Source of the DNA: Sporichthya brevicatena | Lineage (GTDB): Bacteria > Actinomycetota > Actinomycetes > Sporichthyales > Sporichthyaceae | Length of the DNA stretch: 36,395 bases | Assembly: GCF_039525035.1 (NCBI RefSeq) | Contig: NZ_BAAAHE010000050.1 | Location: 1-36,395, forward strand | Direction: 5' to 3' | Part shown: in pieces, positions 13,812 through 21,636 of the stretch | Layout of the letters: the number at the start of each line of letters is the position of its first letter | Numbering within the stretch: position 1 is the first letter of the stretch | Notes under the pieces: generated by a model | Database searches by the model: none | Seen by the model: only the letters and a program-made list of their open reading frames with translations | Told to the model about the DNA's origin: nothing | Program-made: the position numbers and the translations under genes

Positions 13812-15179
13812 CTAGGAGGCGAGGTAGCCCAGCAGGTCCTGGCGGGTGATGACGCCGACGGGCTTGCCGTCGACGAGGACGACGAGGGCGCCGGCGTGCT
13901 CGAGCTCGTGGATCGCCTGGGAGACCGGTTCGCCGGAGCCGATGATCGGCAGCGGCGGCATCATGTGCTGCTCGAGCCGGTCGGAGAGGGACGCAGCGCC
14001 GGCGAAGAGCTTGTCGAGCAGGTCCCGCTCCCCGACCGCACCGACGATCTCGGCGGCCATGACCGGCGGCTCGGCCCGGACGACCGGCATCTGGGAGACG
14101 CCGTACTCGCGGATGACGTCGATCGCCTCGCGGACGGTCTCGTTCGGGTGCATGTGCACGAACTCGGGCGTCGGGCTGCCGGCCTTGCGGGCGAGGACCT
14201 CGCCGACCGTCACCTCGCCGCCGGCGGAGATGAAGCCGTAGTCGGCCATCCAGTCGTCGTTGAAGATCTTCGACAGGTAGCCGCGGCCGGAGTCCGGCAG
14301 CAGGACCACGACGACGTCGTCGGGCCCGGCCTTCTCGGCGGCGCGCAGCGCCCCGGCGACCGCCATGCCGCAGGACCCCCCGACCAGCAGGCCCTCCTCG
14401 CGCGCGAGGCGGCGGGTGAGGGTGAAGGAGTCGGCGTCGGAGATCGCGTAGATCTCGTCGGCGATCCCGCGGTCGTAGGTGGTCGGCCAGAAGTCCTCGC
14501 CGACGCCCTCGACCAGGTACGGCCGGCCGGTCCCGCCGGAGTACACCGAGCCCTCGGGGTCGGCGCCGATGACCTTCACGCGGCCGTTCGAGACCTCCTT
14601 GAGGTACCGCCCGACGCCGCTGATGGTTCCGCCGGTGCCCATGCCGGCGACGAAGTGCGTCACGCGGCCCTCGGTGGCCTCCCAGATCTCCGGGCCGGTC
14701 GTCTCGTAGTGCGACCGGGGGTTGTTGGGGTTGGAGTACTGGTCGGGCTTCCAGGCCTTCGGTCGCTCGCGGACGAGCCGGTCCGACACCGAGTAGTACG
14801 AGCGCGGGTCCTCGGGCGCGACCGCGGTCGGGCAGACGACGACCTCGGCGCCGTACGCGCGCAGGGTGTTGATCTTGTCCGTCGAGACCTTGTCCGGGAC
14901 GACGAAGACGCACGAGTAACCCCGCTGCTGGGCGACCAGCGCGAGCCCGACGCCGGTGTTGCCCGAGGTCGGCTCGACGATCGTCCCGCCGGGCTGGAGC
15001 TCGCCGCTCTGCTCCGCGGCGTCGATCATCCGCGTCGCGATCCGGTCCTTCACCGACCCGCCGGGGTTGAAGTACTCGACCTTGGCCAGCACCAGCGGCG
15101 CCAGGCCCTCGGTGACGCGGCTCAGTTTGACCAGCGGCGTGTTCCCGACGAGGTCGATCAGTGACTCCACGTAACGCAA
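13812..15179 (-). CDS. cbs: Cystathionine beta-synthase with C-terminal CBS domains
   Basis: A 455-residue PLP enzyme that condenses serine (or an activated serine) with homocysteine to cystathionine. The catalytic core of the tryptophan-synthase-beta fold comes first: NTPLVKL, PLP lysine K44 in NPGGSVKDR, the substrate loop PTSGNTGVGLA near 75–85, and the phosphate-binding loop GMGTGGTISGVGRYL near 180. A paired CBS-domain regulatory module fills about 325–455 (VREAIDVIREYGVSQMPVV; VSQAIHELEHAGALVVLVDG). I start at TTG 15179, because RYVESLIDLVGNTP is the family N-terminus and GGGGAGGG lies just upstream. Together with metB it gives a transsulfuration route. In actinobacteria these two genes are often neighbours; here they are not. 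Confidence 0.9.
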   Translation of the reverse strand: MRYVESLIDLVGNTPLVKLSRVTEGLAPLVLAKVEYFNPGGSVKDRIATRMIDAAEQSGELQPGGTIVEPTSGNTGVGLALVAQQRGYSCVFVVPDKVSTDKINTLRAYGAEVVVCPTAVAPEDPRSYYSVSDRLVRERPKAWKPDQYSNPNNPRSHYETTGPEIWEATEGRVTHFVAGMGTGGTISGVGRYLKEVSNGRVKVIGADPEGSVYSGGTGRPYLVEGVGEDFWPTTYDRGIADEIYAISDADSFTLTRRLAREEGLLVGGSCGMAVAGALRAAEKAGPDDVVVVLLPDSGRGYLSKIFNDDWMADYGFISAGGEVTVGEVLARKAGSPTPEFVHMHPNETVREAIDVIREYGVSQMPVVRAEPPVMAAEIVGAVGERDLLDKLFAGAASLSDRLEQHMMPPLPIIGSGEPVSQAIHELEHAGALVVLVDGKPVGVITRQDLLGYLAS

Positions 15180-15326
15180 CGCGTGCCCTCCCCAGCTCAC
15201 CTGACGGGACGTCCGGCCGATCAATGGATCACCCGAACGTCTCGACCTTCGTCAGGAACGTGCAACGGAATGTCAATTGCCCAACGCCACCCTAGGGCCG
15301 GGACCTACGTTCGGAATCCGGACTCT

Positions 15327-15346
15327 CCCTGGTGTCGGCACCAGGG
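15327..15346 (+). promoter_or_regulatory. Hairpin in the leader region of the SGNH hydrolase gene
   Basis: Perfect 8-bp arms, CCCTGGTG and CACCAGGG, with a TCGG loop lie 58 bp before the ATG at 15404. It may be an operator or an mRNA leader hairpin. The divergent cbs start lies about 150 bp away. Confidence 0.35.
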
Positions 15347-15403
15347 CGGGACGGGCGGACGAGGCAGCCGGGGGGGGCTTCTCGCACGTCGAGGAGGTGC
15401 GCG

Positions 15404-16426
15404 ATGACGCGTAACTTGGGCACGCGGGTGCTGCAGGCAGCCGCGCTGGGGAGCACGGGAGTGGCTCTCACCGGCGCCGGGCTGGTCGGCGTCCTGTTCA
15501 CCGAGGCCAAGCTGGCCCGCCACTGGGTGGGCAAGCCGACCGGTGAGCCGCCGTTCGCCGACGGTGTCTACGGCTCCGGCCGTGGGCGCGAGATCTCCAT
15601 CGCCATGCTCGGCGACTCCATGGCCGCCGGCCTCGGCGTCGCCACCGCCGCCGAGACCCCGGGCGCGCTGATCGCCACCGGACTGTCCGAGCGCGCCGGC
15701 GCTCCGGTCCGCCTCACCAACGTCGCCAAGGTCGGCGCGCAGAGCTCGGACCTGGACCGCCAGGTCGACCTCGCGCTCGCCGCCCAGCCCGACCTCGCGC
15801 TGATCATGATCGGCGCCAACGACGTCACCCACCGCATCCAGCCCTCGCTGGCCTGCGCGCAGCTGGAGGCGGCCGTCCGCCGTCTGCGCGCCACCGGCTG
15901 CGAGGTCGTCGTGGGGACCTGCCCCGACCTCGGGACCATCGAGCCCATCGCCCAGCCGCTGCGCTGGATCGCGCGGCGCTGGAGCCGCCAGCTCGCCGCG
16001 GCGCAGACGATCGTCGTCGTCGAGGCCGGCGGGCGGACCGTCTCCCTCGGCGACCTGTGCGCCGGTGCCTTCCGCGAGAACCCCCGCGAGATGTTCTCCG
16101 CGGACCGGTTCCACCCCTCCGCCGCCGGTTACGCCGCGGCGGCCATGGCCATCGTTCCGTCGGTGAGCGCGGCCCTGGGCCACGTCCCCGTCGGCGAGGT
16201 CGTGCTGGACCCGGCCCGCGAGGAGGGCATGCTCCCGGTCGCGTTCGCCGCGGTCGAGGCCGCCGACCGTCCGGGCACCGAGGTCGCCCCGGCCGAGGCC
16301 GGTCGCCTCGAGGGCGGCCGCCGCTGGGCGCTGCTACGGCACCGCCGGCGCACCGAGCTCCCCGAGGACACGCACGACGGGGCCACCGAGACCGCCGACG
16401 AGCACTCGACCGCGACGGCGGCCTGA
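15404..16426 (+). CDS. SGNH/GDSL hydrolase, exported or membrane-anchored
   Basis: A 340-residue protein with one N-terminal hydrophobic segment (about 8–30). The hydrolase domain shows the SGNH blocks: block I MLGDSMAAGLG (catalytic Ser), block II Gly in NVAKVGAQSSDL, block III GANDVTH (Asn) and block V DRFHPSAAGYA (Asp and His). Such enzymes are esterases or lipases; the substrate is unknown. After the domain come about 70 charged residues of low complexity. The ATG at 15404 has a strong GGAGGT site, and the longer frame upstream lacks one. It is divergent from cbs. Confidence 0.85.
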   Translation: MTRNLGTRVLQAAALGSTGVALTGAGLVGVLFTEAKLARHWVGKPTGEPPFADGVYGSGRGREISIAMLGDSMAAGLGVATAAETPGALIATGLSERAGAPVRLTNVAKVGAQSSDLDRQVDLALAAQPDLALIMIGANDVTHRIQPSLACAQLEAAVRRLRATGCEVVVGTCPDLGTIEPIAQPLRWIARRWSRQLAAAQTIVVVEAGGRTVSLGDLCAGAFRENPREMFSADRFHPSAAGYAAAAMAIVPSVSAALGHVPVGEVVLDPAREEGMLPVAFAAVEAADRPGTEVAPAEAGRLEGGRRWALLRHRRRTELPEDTHDGATETADEHSTATAA

Positions 16427-16448
16427 GAACGGCTCTCCGGCCGGCCGG

Positions 16449-16877
16449 TCAGACCTGGGCTCCCAGGGCTCGGGTCCGCTCGGCCAGGGCCGCCAGGACG
16501 TCCCCGAGGGGCCGCCGGGCGCCCTCCCACCACACGTCCGTGCCCGGGTCCAGCCCGGCCGCCGCGGCGGTCAGGTCGTGCGCCGTGACCGTCACCTGAT
16601 CGGCGACGGCGAAGACACTCAGCGTGGGCACCGGACGCAGCGCCGGCGGGACGTCCGCGACCCGGGACTCGACGCCGGCCGCGGCGTCCGCGAGGTCCTG
16701 GGCGAGGGCGTGCGCCGCGTCGGCCACCCGCCTCAGCCTGCTCTCAGGCATTCGGCGCAGGCGGTCGGCGATCTCGCCGATCCCGACCGTTTCGTCCCAC
16801 GCGGGGGTCGACCCGGCGTCACCGTCGGTGTCGGCTCCGTCCACCGCAACGTCCTCCGTTCGGCCCCGTGTCGTCAC
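16449..16877 (-). CDS. Helical actinobacterial protein, function unknown
   Basis: A 142-residue protein of mostly helical character (IADRLRRMPESRLRRVADAAHALAQDLADAAAG, then LTAAAAGLDPG and LGDVLAALAERTRAL). No catalytic motif was recognised. The GTG at 16877 is preferred: a TACCCT –10 box ends 8 nt upstream, suggesting a leaderless or near-leaderless mRNA. The frame beyond it is Arg/Pro-rich and looks non-coding. The gene ends 22 bp from the convergent SGNH gene. Confidence 0.6.
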   Translation of the reverse strand: MTTRGRTEDVAVDGADTDGDAGSTPAWDETVGIGEIADRLRRMPESRLRRVADAAHALAQDLADAAAGVESRVADVPPALRPVPTLSVFAVADQVTVTAHDLTAAAAGLDPGTDVWWEGARRPLGDVLAALAERTRALGAQV

Positions 16878-17090
16878 ACAGACCGAGGGTATGAGCAGCG
16901 CTGCGCCCCGCCCGCAGACGGCGCGGTCGGGGCTGCCAGATCCATCCGACGGACCACGGCGAAGAAACGGAGGTCGACGTCGATCACACCTTGTGCGGCC
17001 GGTCGGCGTCGGGCACCCTCGTACCACCGGCAAGCCCAGTTCGTTCGTACCTTCGGTCCACCCCGATTACGCGACGTGAGAGGCGGTCCC

Positions 17091-17321
17091 ATGTCCCTTC
17101 ACCACTCCGAGGAGACGCATCAGAACCTGTTGGCCCGGGTTCCCGGAGTCACAGGACGAGAACTCCCCGAGTGGTTCCGCGAACTTGAGGAAGGCCCCTC
17201 CTTCCTGAGGTTCGACGAGCGGGTGACGTGGCTGCGGGACGAGCACGGTCTCGCCCATGGTCACGCCACCGCGATCGTGCACGAGCACGATCTCAAGCGC
17301 GCGCACCGTTCGTTCCTGTAA
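17091..17321 (+). CDS. DUF4287 domain protein
   Basis: A 76-residue soluble protein. It begins SLHHSEETHQNLLARVPGVTGRELPEWF and continues with LRFDERVTWLRDEHGLAHGHATAIVHEHDLKRA, the helical pattern of DUF4287 proteins. These proteins have no firm function and are common in actinobacteria as free-standing genes. The ATG at 17091 follows GAGAGGCGG. It is divergent from the 16449–16877 gene over 213 bp and is closed by a strong terminator. Confidence 0.8.
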   Translation: MSLHHSEETHQNLLARVPGVTGRELPEWFRELEEGPSFLRFDERVTWLRDEHGLAHGHATAIVHEHDLKRAHRSFL

Positions 17322-17346
17322 CGAGCAGCGCGAGCCACCAACGCGA

Positions 17347-17379
17347 ATCGGCCCCCGACCTTCGAGGTCGGGGGCCGAT
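17347..17379. terminator. Bidirectional hairpin terminator
   Basis: Perfect 15-bp arms (17347–17361 and 17365–17379) with a TCG loop, placed between the convergent DUF4287 and Bax inhibitor-like genes. It is GC-rich without a long T run, so it can work in both directions. Confidence 0.85.
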
Positions 17380-17421
17380 CGCGTTACTGCGTTCGGGTGA
17401 CTGCGGGAGTCACCGCAGGTG

Positions 17422-18216
17422 CTACTCGCTGCGCAGGATGCTGATCAGGCGGAGCAGCTCCAGGTACAGCCAGACGATCGTGACGGTGAGGCCGAAGGCC
17501 GCACGCCACGACTCGATCTGCGGCGCGCCCATCCGGATGCCGTTCTCGACCATGTCGAAGTCGAGGGCGAGGAACAGGCTGGCGAGCACCACACCGATCG
17601 CCGCGGTGGCGAGACCCATGCCGCCGCCCCAGGCGTTGAAGCCCGAGTCGAACAGGTGCAGCAGCAGGTTGCCGAACATCAGGATCATGTAGGCGACGGT
17701 CGCCGCGATCAGGATCTTCGTGAAGCGGGCGGTGACCCGGATCTTGCCGCTCTTGTAGAGGGCGAGCATGACGCCGAAGACGATCGCGGTGCCGGCCACG
17801 GCCTGCACGACGACGCCGTCGAGGTTCGGGTCGGACGTCTCGATGGCGCGGGAGACCGCACCGAGGAAGACGCCCTCGACCGCCGCGTAGGCCATGATCA
17901 GCGGCGGGCTGGGGACCTGCTTGAACGAGTTCACCATCGCGAGGCCGAAGCCCACGAGGGCGGCGACGATCGCGAGGCCGAAGCCGACCTCGGCGAACCA
18001 CGCCGCGGCACCGGTGGCGACTGCGATGACCAGCAGCAGCCCGGTGCGGGAGATGACGTCGTCCAGCGTCATCGGCTGGGTCGAGACGGGACCGGACGGC
18101 GAGAACTGGCGCCGCAGGCCGTCGGGGGCCTGGGTCTCCGGTTCGGTCCGGAACGTCGCGTAGCCGTTTCGGCTGAACACGTCCTGGCGGGAAAGGACGG
18201 GGTTCGAGCTTTGCAT
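17422..18216 (-). CDS. Bax inhibitor-1/YccA-like seven-helix membrane protein
   Basis: A 264-residue integral membrane protein. A soluble, Gln/Pro-rich N-terminus of about 50 residues (FSRNGYATFRTEP) precedes seven hydrophobic helices, from GLLLVIAVATGAAAWFAEVGF to LTVTIVWLYLELLRLI. VEGVFLGAVSRAIE after helix 3 and LFLALDFDMVENGIRMGAP near the end match the bacterial Bax inhibitor-1-like family. The pair of Asp residues near the last helices corresponds to the pH-sensing pair in TMBIM channels. The cellular role in actinobacteria is not established. The ATG at 18216 has a GGAGGTG site. A TACGCT –10 candidate lies on the minus strand of 18261–18266. Confidence 0.88.
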   Translation of the reverse strand: MQSSNPVLSRQDVFSRNGYATFRTEPETQAPDGLRRQFSPSGPVSTQPMTLDDVISRTGLLLVIAVATGAAAWFAEVGFGLAIVAALVGFGLAMVNSFKQVPSPPLIMAYAAVEGVFLGAVSRAIETSDPNLDGVVVQAVAGTAIVFGVMLALYKSGKIRVTARFTKILIAATVAYMILMFGNLLLHLFDSGFNAWGGGMGLATAAIGVVLASLFLALDFDMVENGIRMGAPQIESWRAAFGLTVTIVWLYLELLRLISILRSE

Positions 18217-18366
18217 GGGAGGGCACCTCCGTGGGCCCGCAGGGTGCTGGACCGATGCCCAGCGTAGGGGTCTGCTATTTCCAGAACGCGGAACTACCCC
18301 GGGGCGTTCCGGGACGGGGCTGTGACGTGGATATGGGATCGCGGTGCGAACTCTTCCAGGTCGGGC

Positions 18367-18639
18367 TCAGGACCGGGACGCGGCCGCCGCGGCGTCGGCC
18401 TGCGCGATGAGCAGCGCGGCCAGGCGGCGGGCCTCGTCCGGGAGCAGGTAGCTGGACAGCTCCAGGTACCGGCCGGACTCGTCGGTGTCGGCTTGGTCCG
18501 TCAGGCCGAGGACCACGTAGTGGGTCTCCTCGGGCGTGCCCGGATCCATCTCGTGGCCGCCGACGGTCAGATAGGTCCGGTGGTCGTCCTTCGGGATCAG
18601 CGCAGCGCTGTAGTCGGTCGGGCTGACGATCTCGCTCAT
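18367..18639 (-). CDS. Small acidic protein, function unknown
   Basis: A 90-residue protein without signal or membrane helix. It has a beta-rich middle (RTYLTVGGHEMDPGTPEETHYVVLGLTDQ) and a helical Ala-rich end (DEARRLAALLIAQADAAAAASRS). No known motif was recognised. The ATG has GTGAGG upstream. Its leader holds three TGATC-type boxes (18667–18703), so it may be under tight control. Confidence 0.6.
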   Translation of the reverse strand: MSEIVSPTDYSAALIPKDDHRTYLTVGGHEMDPGTPEETHYVVLGLTDQADTDESGRYLELSSYLLPDEARRLAALLIAQADAAAAASRS

Positions 18640-18666
18640 GTGGGCCTCACCCCGCGTCAGCGGTGC

Positions 18667-18703
18667 TTGATCAACTGTTCCTGATCGAACTCTGCTTGAT
18701 CAA
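18667..18703. promoter_or_regulatory. Three spaced TTGATCAA-type boxes, operator candidate
   Basis: TTGATCAA at 18667–18674, CTGATCGA at 18681–18688 and TTGATCAA at 18696–18703 have centres 14 and 15 bp apart. The outer two share the longer TGCTTGATCAA. A fourth partial box, TTGATCGT, lies at 18758–18765. They precede the minus-strand gene starting at 18639. Confidence 0.5.
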
Positions 18704-18849
18704 AAACGGGCATCTACCTGCGCAAATGCCGTCGTTAAGGGGTATCACAAAAATTCGTTGATCGTGCTTCCGCCACGCCGCTGCCCGGTGTAGGGCGTGT
18801 CATGCCGGCGGGGCCACGTGACGCCCGTCCGAGTCCGGCCCGGAGACGG

Positions 18850-18883
18850 CGAAGGCCCCGGACCGCACGGTCCGGGGCCTTCG
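18850..18883. terminator. Hairpin terminator of the 18951–19283 gene
   Basis: Perfect 16-bp GC-rich arms (18850–18865 and 18868–18883) lie 67 bp beyond the stop codon of the minus-strand gene. Confidence 0.8.
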
Positions 18884-18950
18884 TTCGTGACGCTGCGTGA
18901 CGTCGCCGGGTGGTACGCGGCGGCGTCGGGTCGGCCGGTCCGGCGCTGGA

Positions 18951-19283
18951 TCAGCCGGTGCGCTGCGGGCCGATTAGGCGCCGCTGCGCGGTGTCCCAGC
19001 GCTTCCAGGCCTCGTCCAGGTTCGCGGACATCTCGGCCAGGGTGAGCCCGGCGTAGGTGTCCTCCCCGGCCTGCGTGGTCTTGGTGATGACGCTGATGGC
19101 CCGCACGACCTCGGAGTACGCCATCGCGGCGTCCTCCAGGTCCCGCGCCTCCTGGACCGGGTCCACCTCGCGCCGCGGCGCGATCAGCTTGCCCACCGGC
19201 GCCGCGGTCTCGGACGCCTCGGACGGTTCGGCCAGGACCTCGCTCCGGGCCCGACCGAAGCCCAACTTGGTCTTTCCGCTCAT
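18951..19283 (-). CDS. Helical cytoplasmic protein, function unknown
   Basis: A 110-residue protein. A basic start (MSGKTKLGFGRARSE) and an acidic linker precede a mainly helical C-terminus (EARDLEDAAMAYSEVVRAISVITKT, then LAEMSANLDEAWKRWDTAQRRL). No domain was recognised. The ATG at 19283 is preceded by GAAGGGGGCTTCAG. That stretch can fold as TGAAG-GGGG-CTTCA, with the ribosome site in the loop. It is divergent from the nuclease gene over 266 bp. Confidence 0.6.
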   Translation of the reverse strand: MSGKTKLGFGRARSEVLAEPSEASETAAPVGKLIAPRREVDPVQEARDLEDAAMAYSEVVRAISVITKTTQAGEDTYAGLTLAEMSANLDEAWKRWDTAQRRLIGPQRTG

Positions 19284-19487
19284 CTGAAGCCCCCTTCAAA
19301 CCCGGAGAACCGGGTACCCATCGTGACGTACCCGGCACTCTCCGCCGCGTACTTGACACTGGTGTCGCGAAACTGCTGTGACAGGAGAGGTTCGGCGCTC
19401 CCCCACGCCGGCGTTCTCCCCGAGGTGTCCAGATTGCTCCCTGACGCACCCTTCACGGATCGGCCGAGCGGGCACAAGCCACCTCAA

Positions 19488-19500
19488 CCGTTCGGCCCAG
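19488..19500 (+). promoter_or_regulatory. Shared 13-base motif upstream of nuclease gene 1
   Basis: CCGTTCGGCCCAG lies 49 bp before the GTG at 19550. The identical 13 bases, in the same orientation relative to the gene, occur upstream of the second DUF1524 nuclease (23638–23650, minus strand). Confidence 0.4.
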
Positions 19501-19549
19501 CCGGCCCGTCACTGCGCGTGAAACGTTGCTCCCGCCCGATCATGGGTGT

Positions 19550-20257
19550 GTGCGAATCCCGGCCCGGACCGTGCTCACGGTGGCGGCGGCGGTGCTGTTC
19601 GGCAGCACCGCGTGCGAGCCGGACACCGCCGGCTCCGGTGCGGCCGACGTACGCCCCGCGCCGGCACCGAGCGCCGTGGCCGGCTCGGCCCGGGCGGCAC
19701 TGGCGACGCTGGAGGTGAAGGGACGCGCCCCGCTGACCGGCTACGAACGCGACGCCTTCGGCCCAGCCTGGGCCGACGTCGACCGCAACGGGTGCGACAC
19801 CCGCAACGACGTCCTTCGTCGGGACCTCCGCGCCGTCGTCCTCAAGCCAGGGACGCGGGACTGCGTGGTGCTCTCCGGTGTCCTCGATCCCGAGCCGTAC
19901 ACCGGACGCATCGTGAGCTTCCTCCGCGGCGAGCAGACCAGCCCGCTGGTGCAGATCGACCACGTCGTCGCGCTCGCCGACGCCTGGGTCACGGGCGCGT
20001 TCGCGTGGGACGGCGAGCGCCGCCGCGTGTTCGGGAACGACCCGCTGAACCTGCTCGCCGTCGACGGCACCGCCAACAACCGCAAGGGCAGCGGTGACGC
20101 CGCGACCTGGCTCCCCCGTGCCGCGTACCGCTGCGCCTACGTGGCCCGGCAGATCGCGGTGAAGGCGAAGTACCGGCTCTGGGTGAAGCCGGCCGAGCGG
20201 GACGCGATGAACCGTGTCCTCGCCTCCTGCCCGGACCAACCGGTCCCGACGTCCTGA
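19550..20257 (+). CDS. Exported HNH-type nuclease, DUF1524 (GmrSD C-terminal-like)
   Basis: A 235-residue protein. It has an N-terminal secretion signal (RIPARTVLTVAAAVLFGSTACEPD); the Cys after STA could be lipidated, but the lipobox is weak because position –3 is Ser. The nuclease domain shows the DUF1524/HNH core: IDHVVALADAW (DH pair near 139), FGNDPLNLLAV with Asn, and NNRKGSGDAATWLP. Two further cysteine pairs (GCDTRND/DCVVL; RCAY/ASCPD) probably form disulfides outside the cell. Free-standing secreted members presumably degrade extracellular DNA or RNA, whereas GmrSD is a phage restriction enzyme. I start at GTG 19550, where the signal peptide begins. It converges on the serpin gene with only 4 bp between them. 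Confidence 0.8.
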   Translation: MRIPARTVLTVAAAVLFGSTACEPDTAGSGAADVRPAPAPSAVAGSARAALATLEVKGRAPLTGYERDAFGPAWADVDRNGCDTRNDVLRRDLRAVVLKPGTRDCVVLSGVLDPEPYTGRIVSFLRGEQTSPLVQIDHVVALADAWVTGAFAWDGERRRVFGNDPLNLLAVDGTANNRKGSGDAATWLPRAAYRCAYVARQIAVKAKYRLWVKPAERDAMNRVLASCPDQPVPTS

Positions 20258-20261
20258 GCGC

Positions 20262-21563
20262 TCAGTCCGCGCGCGGGTCGAGGACCTGGCCGACGAAGAC
20301 CGGGGCGCCGGTGACGGTGTCGACGATGACGAACGCGAACGGCCGGTCGACGGTGAACACCAGCGGCGGGTCGACGGGGGCCGAGGTGACCGAGACGCCG
20401 AGGGCGGTGACCGCGGAGGCGACGGTGCCGAGCTCGTCGACGGTGATGTTCGCCTTGTGCTTCGCCTGGTCCACGAACAACTGACGGTCCGTCGAGATTC
20501 CGGACAGGTCGGCGGCGGTGGGGTCGAAGACCGCGCGGACGCCGAGGGCCGGCAGCAGCGACTTGAGATCGAGCTCGGAGCCGAAGTCCCACCGCGGCAT
20601 GGTGACGCGGGCGCGCACCGGCTTGCCCTTCGCCGCAGCGGCGAGGACGCGTGGGGTGATCAGGTCGGCCGGGGTGTTCCTGCCCGTCGGGAGCAGGACC
20701 CGCATCGCGAGCCGGTCACCGAAGTACGGCAGCTCGACCGCGGAGAACCCGTCCCCCTCGACATGGGCGACCTGCGTCTGCAGCGACATCGTCGGGACCC
20801 GAACGTCCTTGCCGGCAACGGCGAAGGGCTGGTCACCGATCTCCTGAAACGGCGTGGCCCAGTCCGCGTCGAGGTGGACGGCGTTGAGCAACACGAGCAC
20901 GGTCGCGGGGTCGAGCCGGTCGAGGATCCTCGGGATCCGGCCGGCGGTGTGCTCGGCGGCCCAGGCGTTGACGGCGTCCACCGCCTGTTGCGGCGCGCTG
21001 AAGTCCAGGGTGCGCAGTTCGCCGCCGAACTGCTCGGTGAGGGTGCGCAGGAAGTTCTCGCCGTAGCCGAACCCGCGTTGGGTGAACAGGCCGTTGGCGA
21101 TCTGCAGCGTGGGTTCCGCCGGCGGCGGGTTCTCCTCCCCCGTCGGCGGCGCGGGCGGCGGCGTCGCCGGGCCCTCGGTCACGAGCGCCGAGGTCAGCGC
21201 GTTGAAGGCCGTCGCGAACCCGGCCGGCAGGCCGAAGGCGCGGTCGAGCTCGGCGGCGGAGGTGCCGTTCGCGCCGACCCGCAGCATCGCGAAGGCGTAG
21301 GCGATGCTGAGCGGTGAGAAGACGAGGTTCTCCGTCGCCTTCGTGGCTTTGAACAACTCGGCGGTGAAGGCGTCGAGGCCGGTCACCACCCGGCCGACGG
21401 GCGCGGCCGCCGCCGGGGCGAGACGCTCGGCGCCGGCGACCTGAACCACTGAGTCGGACGCCATCTCGTCTCCCCCGCTCCCGCCGCACGCCGTCAGTGC
21501 CGTCGCCACCGCCAGGCCGAGCGCAAGTGCGCGCCCGCGCCCGGTCGTCGCCGTCCGCCGCAT
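20262..21563 (-). CDS. Lipoprotein serpin (serine protease inhibitor family)
   Basis: A 433-residue protein of the serpin family (PF00079). A lipoprotein signal (ALALGLAVATALTACGGSGG, lipobox LTAC) anchors it outside the membrane. Serpin landmarks: NLVFSPLSIAYAFAMLRVGA, NAVHLDADWATPF (the shutter Asn-x-W region), HKANITVDELGTVASAVTA (hinge before the reactive loop) and FTVDRPFAFVIVDTVTGAP with GQVLDP at the end. The hinge keeps small residues, as in inhibitory serpins. Counting 17 residues from the hinge Glu places the scissile bond near Val-Thr-Ser, which suggests an elastase- or subtilisin-like target (inference). There is a Pro-rich insert (TPPPAPPTGEENPPPAEP) near 160. The start is ATG 21563 with GGGAGGCGG upstream. 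It is the last gene of a nuclease–oxidoreductase–serpin operon. Confidence 0.9.
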   Translation of the reverse strand: MRRTATTGRGRALALGLAVATALTACGGSGGDEMASDSVVQVAGAERLAPAAAAPVGRVVTGLDAFTAELFKATKATENLVFSPLSIAYAFAMLRVGANGTSAAELDRAFGLPAGFATAFNALTSALVTEGPATPPPAPPTGEENPPPAEPTLQIANGLFTQRGFGYGENFLRTLTEQFGGELRTLDFSAPQQAVDAVNAWAAEHTAGRIPRILDRLDPATVLVLLNAVHLDADWATPFQEIGDQPFAVAGKDVRVPTMSLQTQVAHVEGDGFSAVELPYFGDRLAMRVLLPTGRNTPADLITPRVLAAAAKGKPVRARVTMPRWDFGSELDLKSLLPALGVRAVFDPTAADLSGISTDRQLFVDQAKHKANITVDELGTVASAVTALGVSVTSAPVDPPLVFTVDRPFAFVIVDTVTGAPVFVGQVLDPRAD

Positions 21564-21636
21564 CGCGTCCGCCTCCCGTTCGTCGTCCTCCCATCCTGGA
21601 CGACGCCCGGCGCGGGAACGTTCACCCGCGCGCGGG

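Larger units (their letters stand above)
18640..18950. other. 311-bp intergenic region with promoter-like repeats and a terminator
   Basis: No gene was found here. The left part (about 18660–18770) is richer in A and T than its surroundings and holds TTGATCAA-type repeats upstream of the 18367–18639 gene. The right part holds the hairpin terminator 18850–18883 for the 18951–19283 gene. Confidence 0.6.

Noticed and set aside
13896-15164. 422-codon plus-strand frame opposite cystathionine beta-synthase
   Set aside because: It is the antisense of a conserved PLP enzyme with all motifs present on the other strand.
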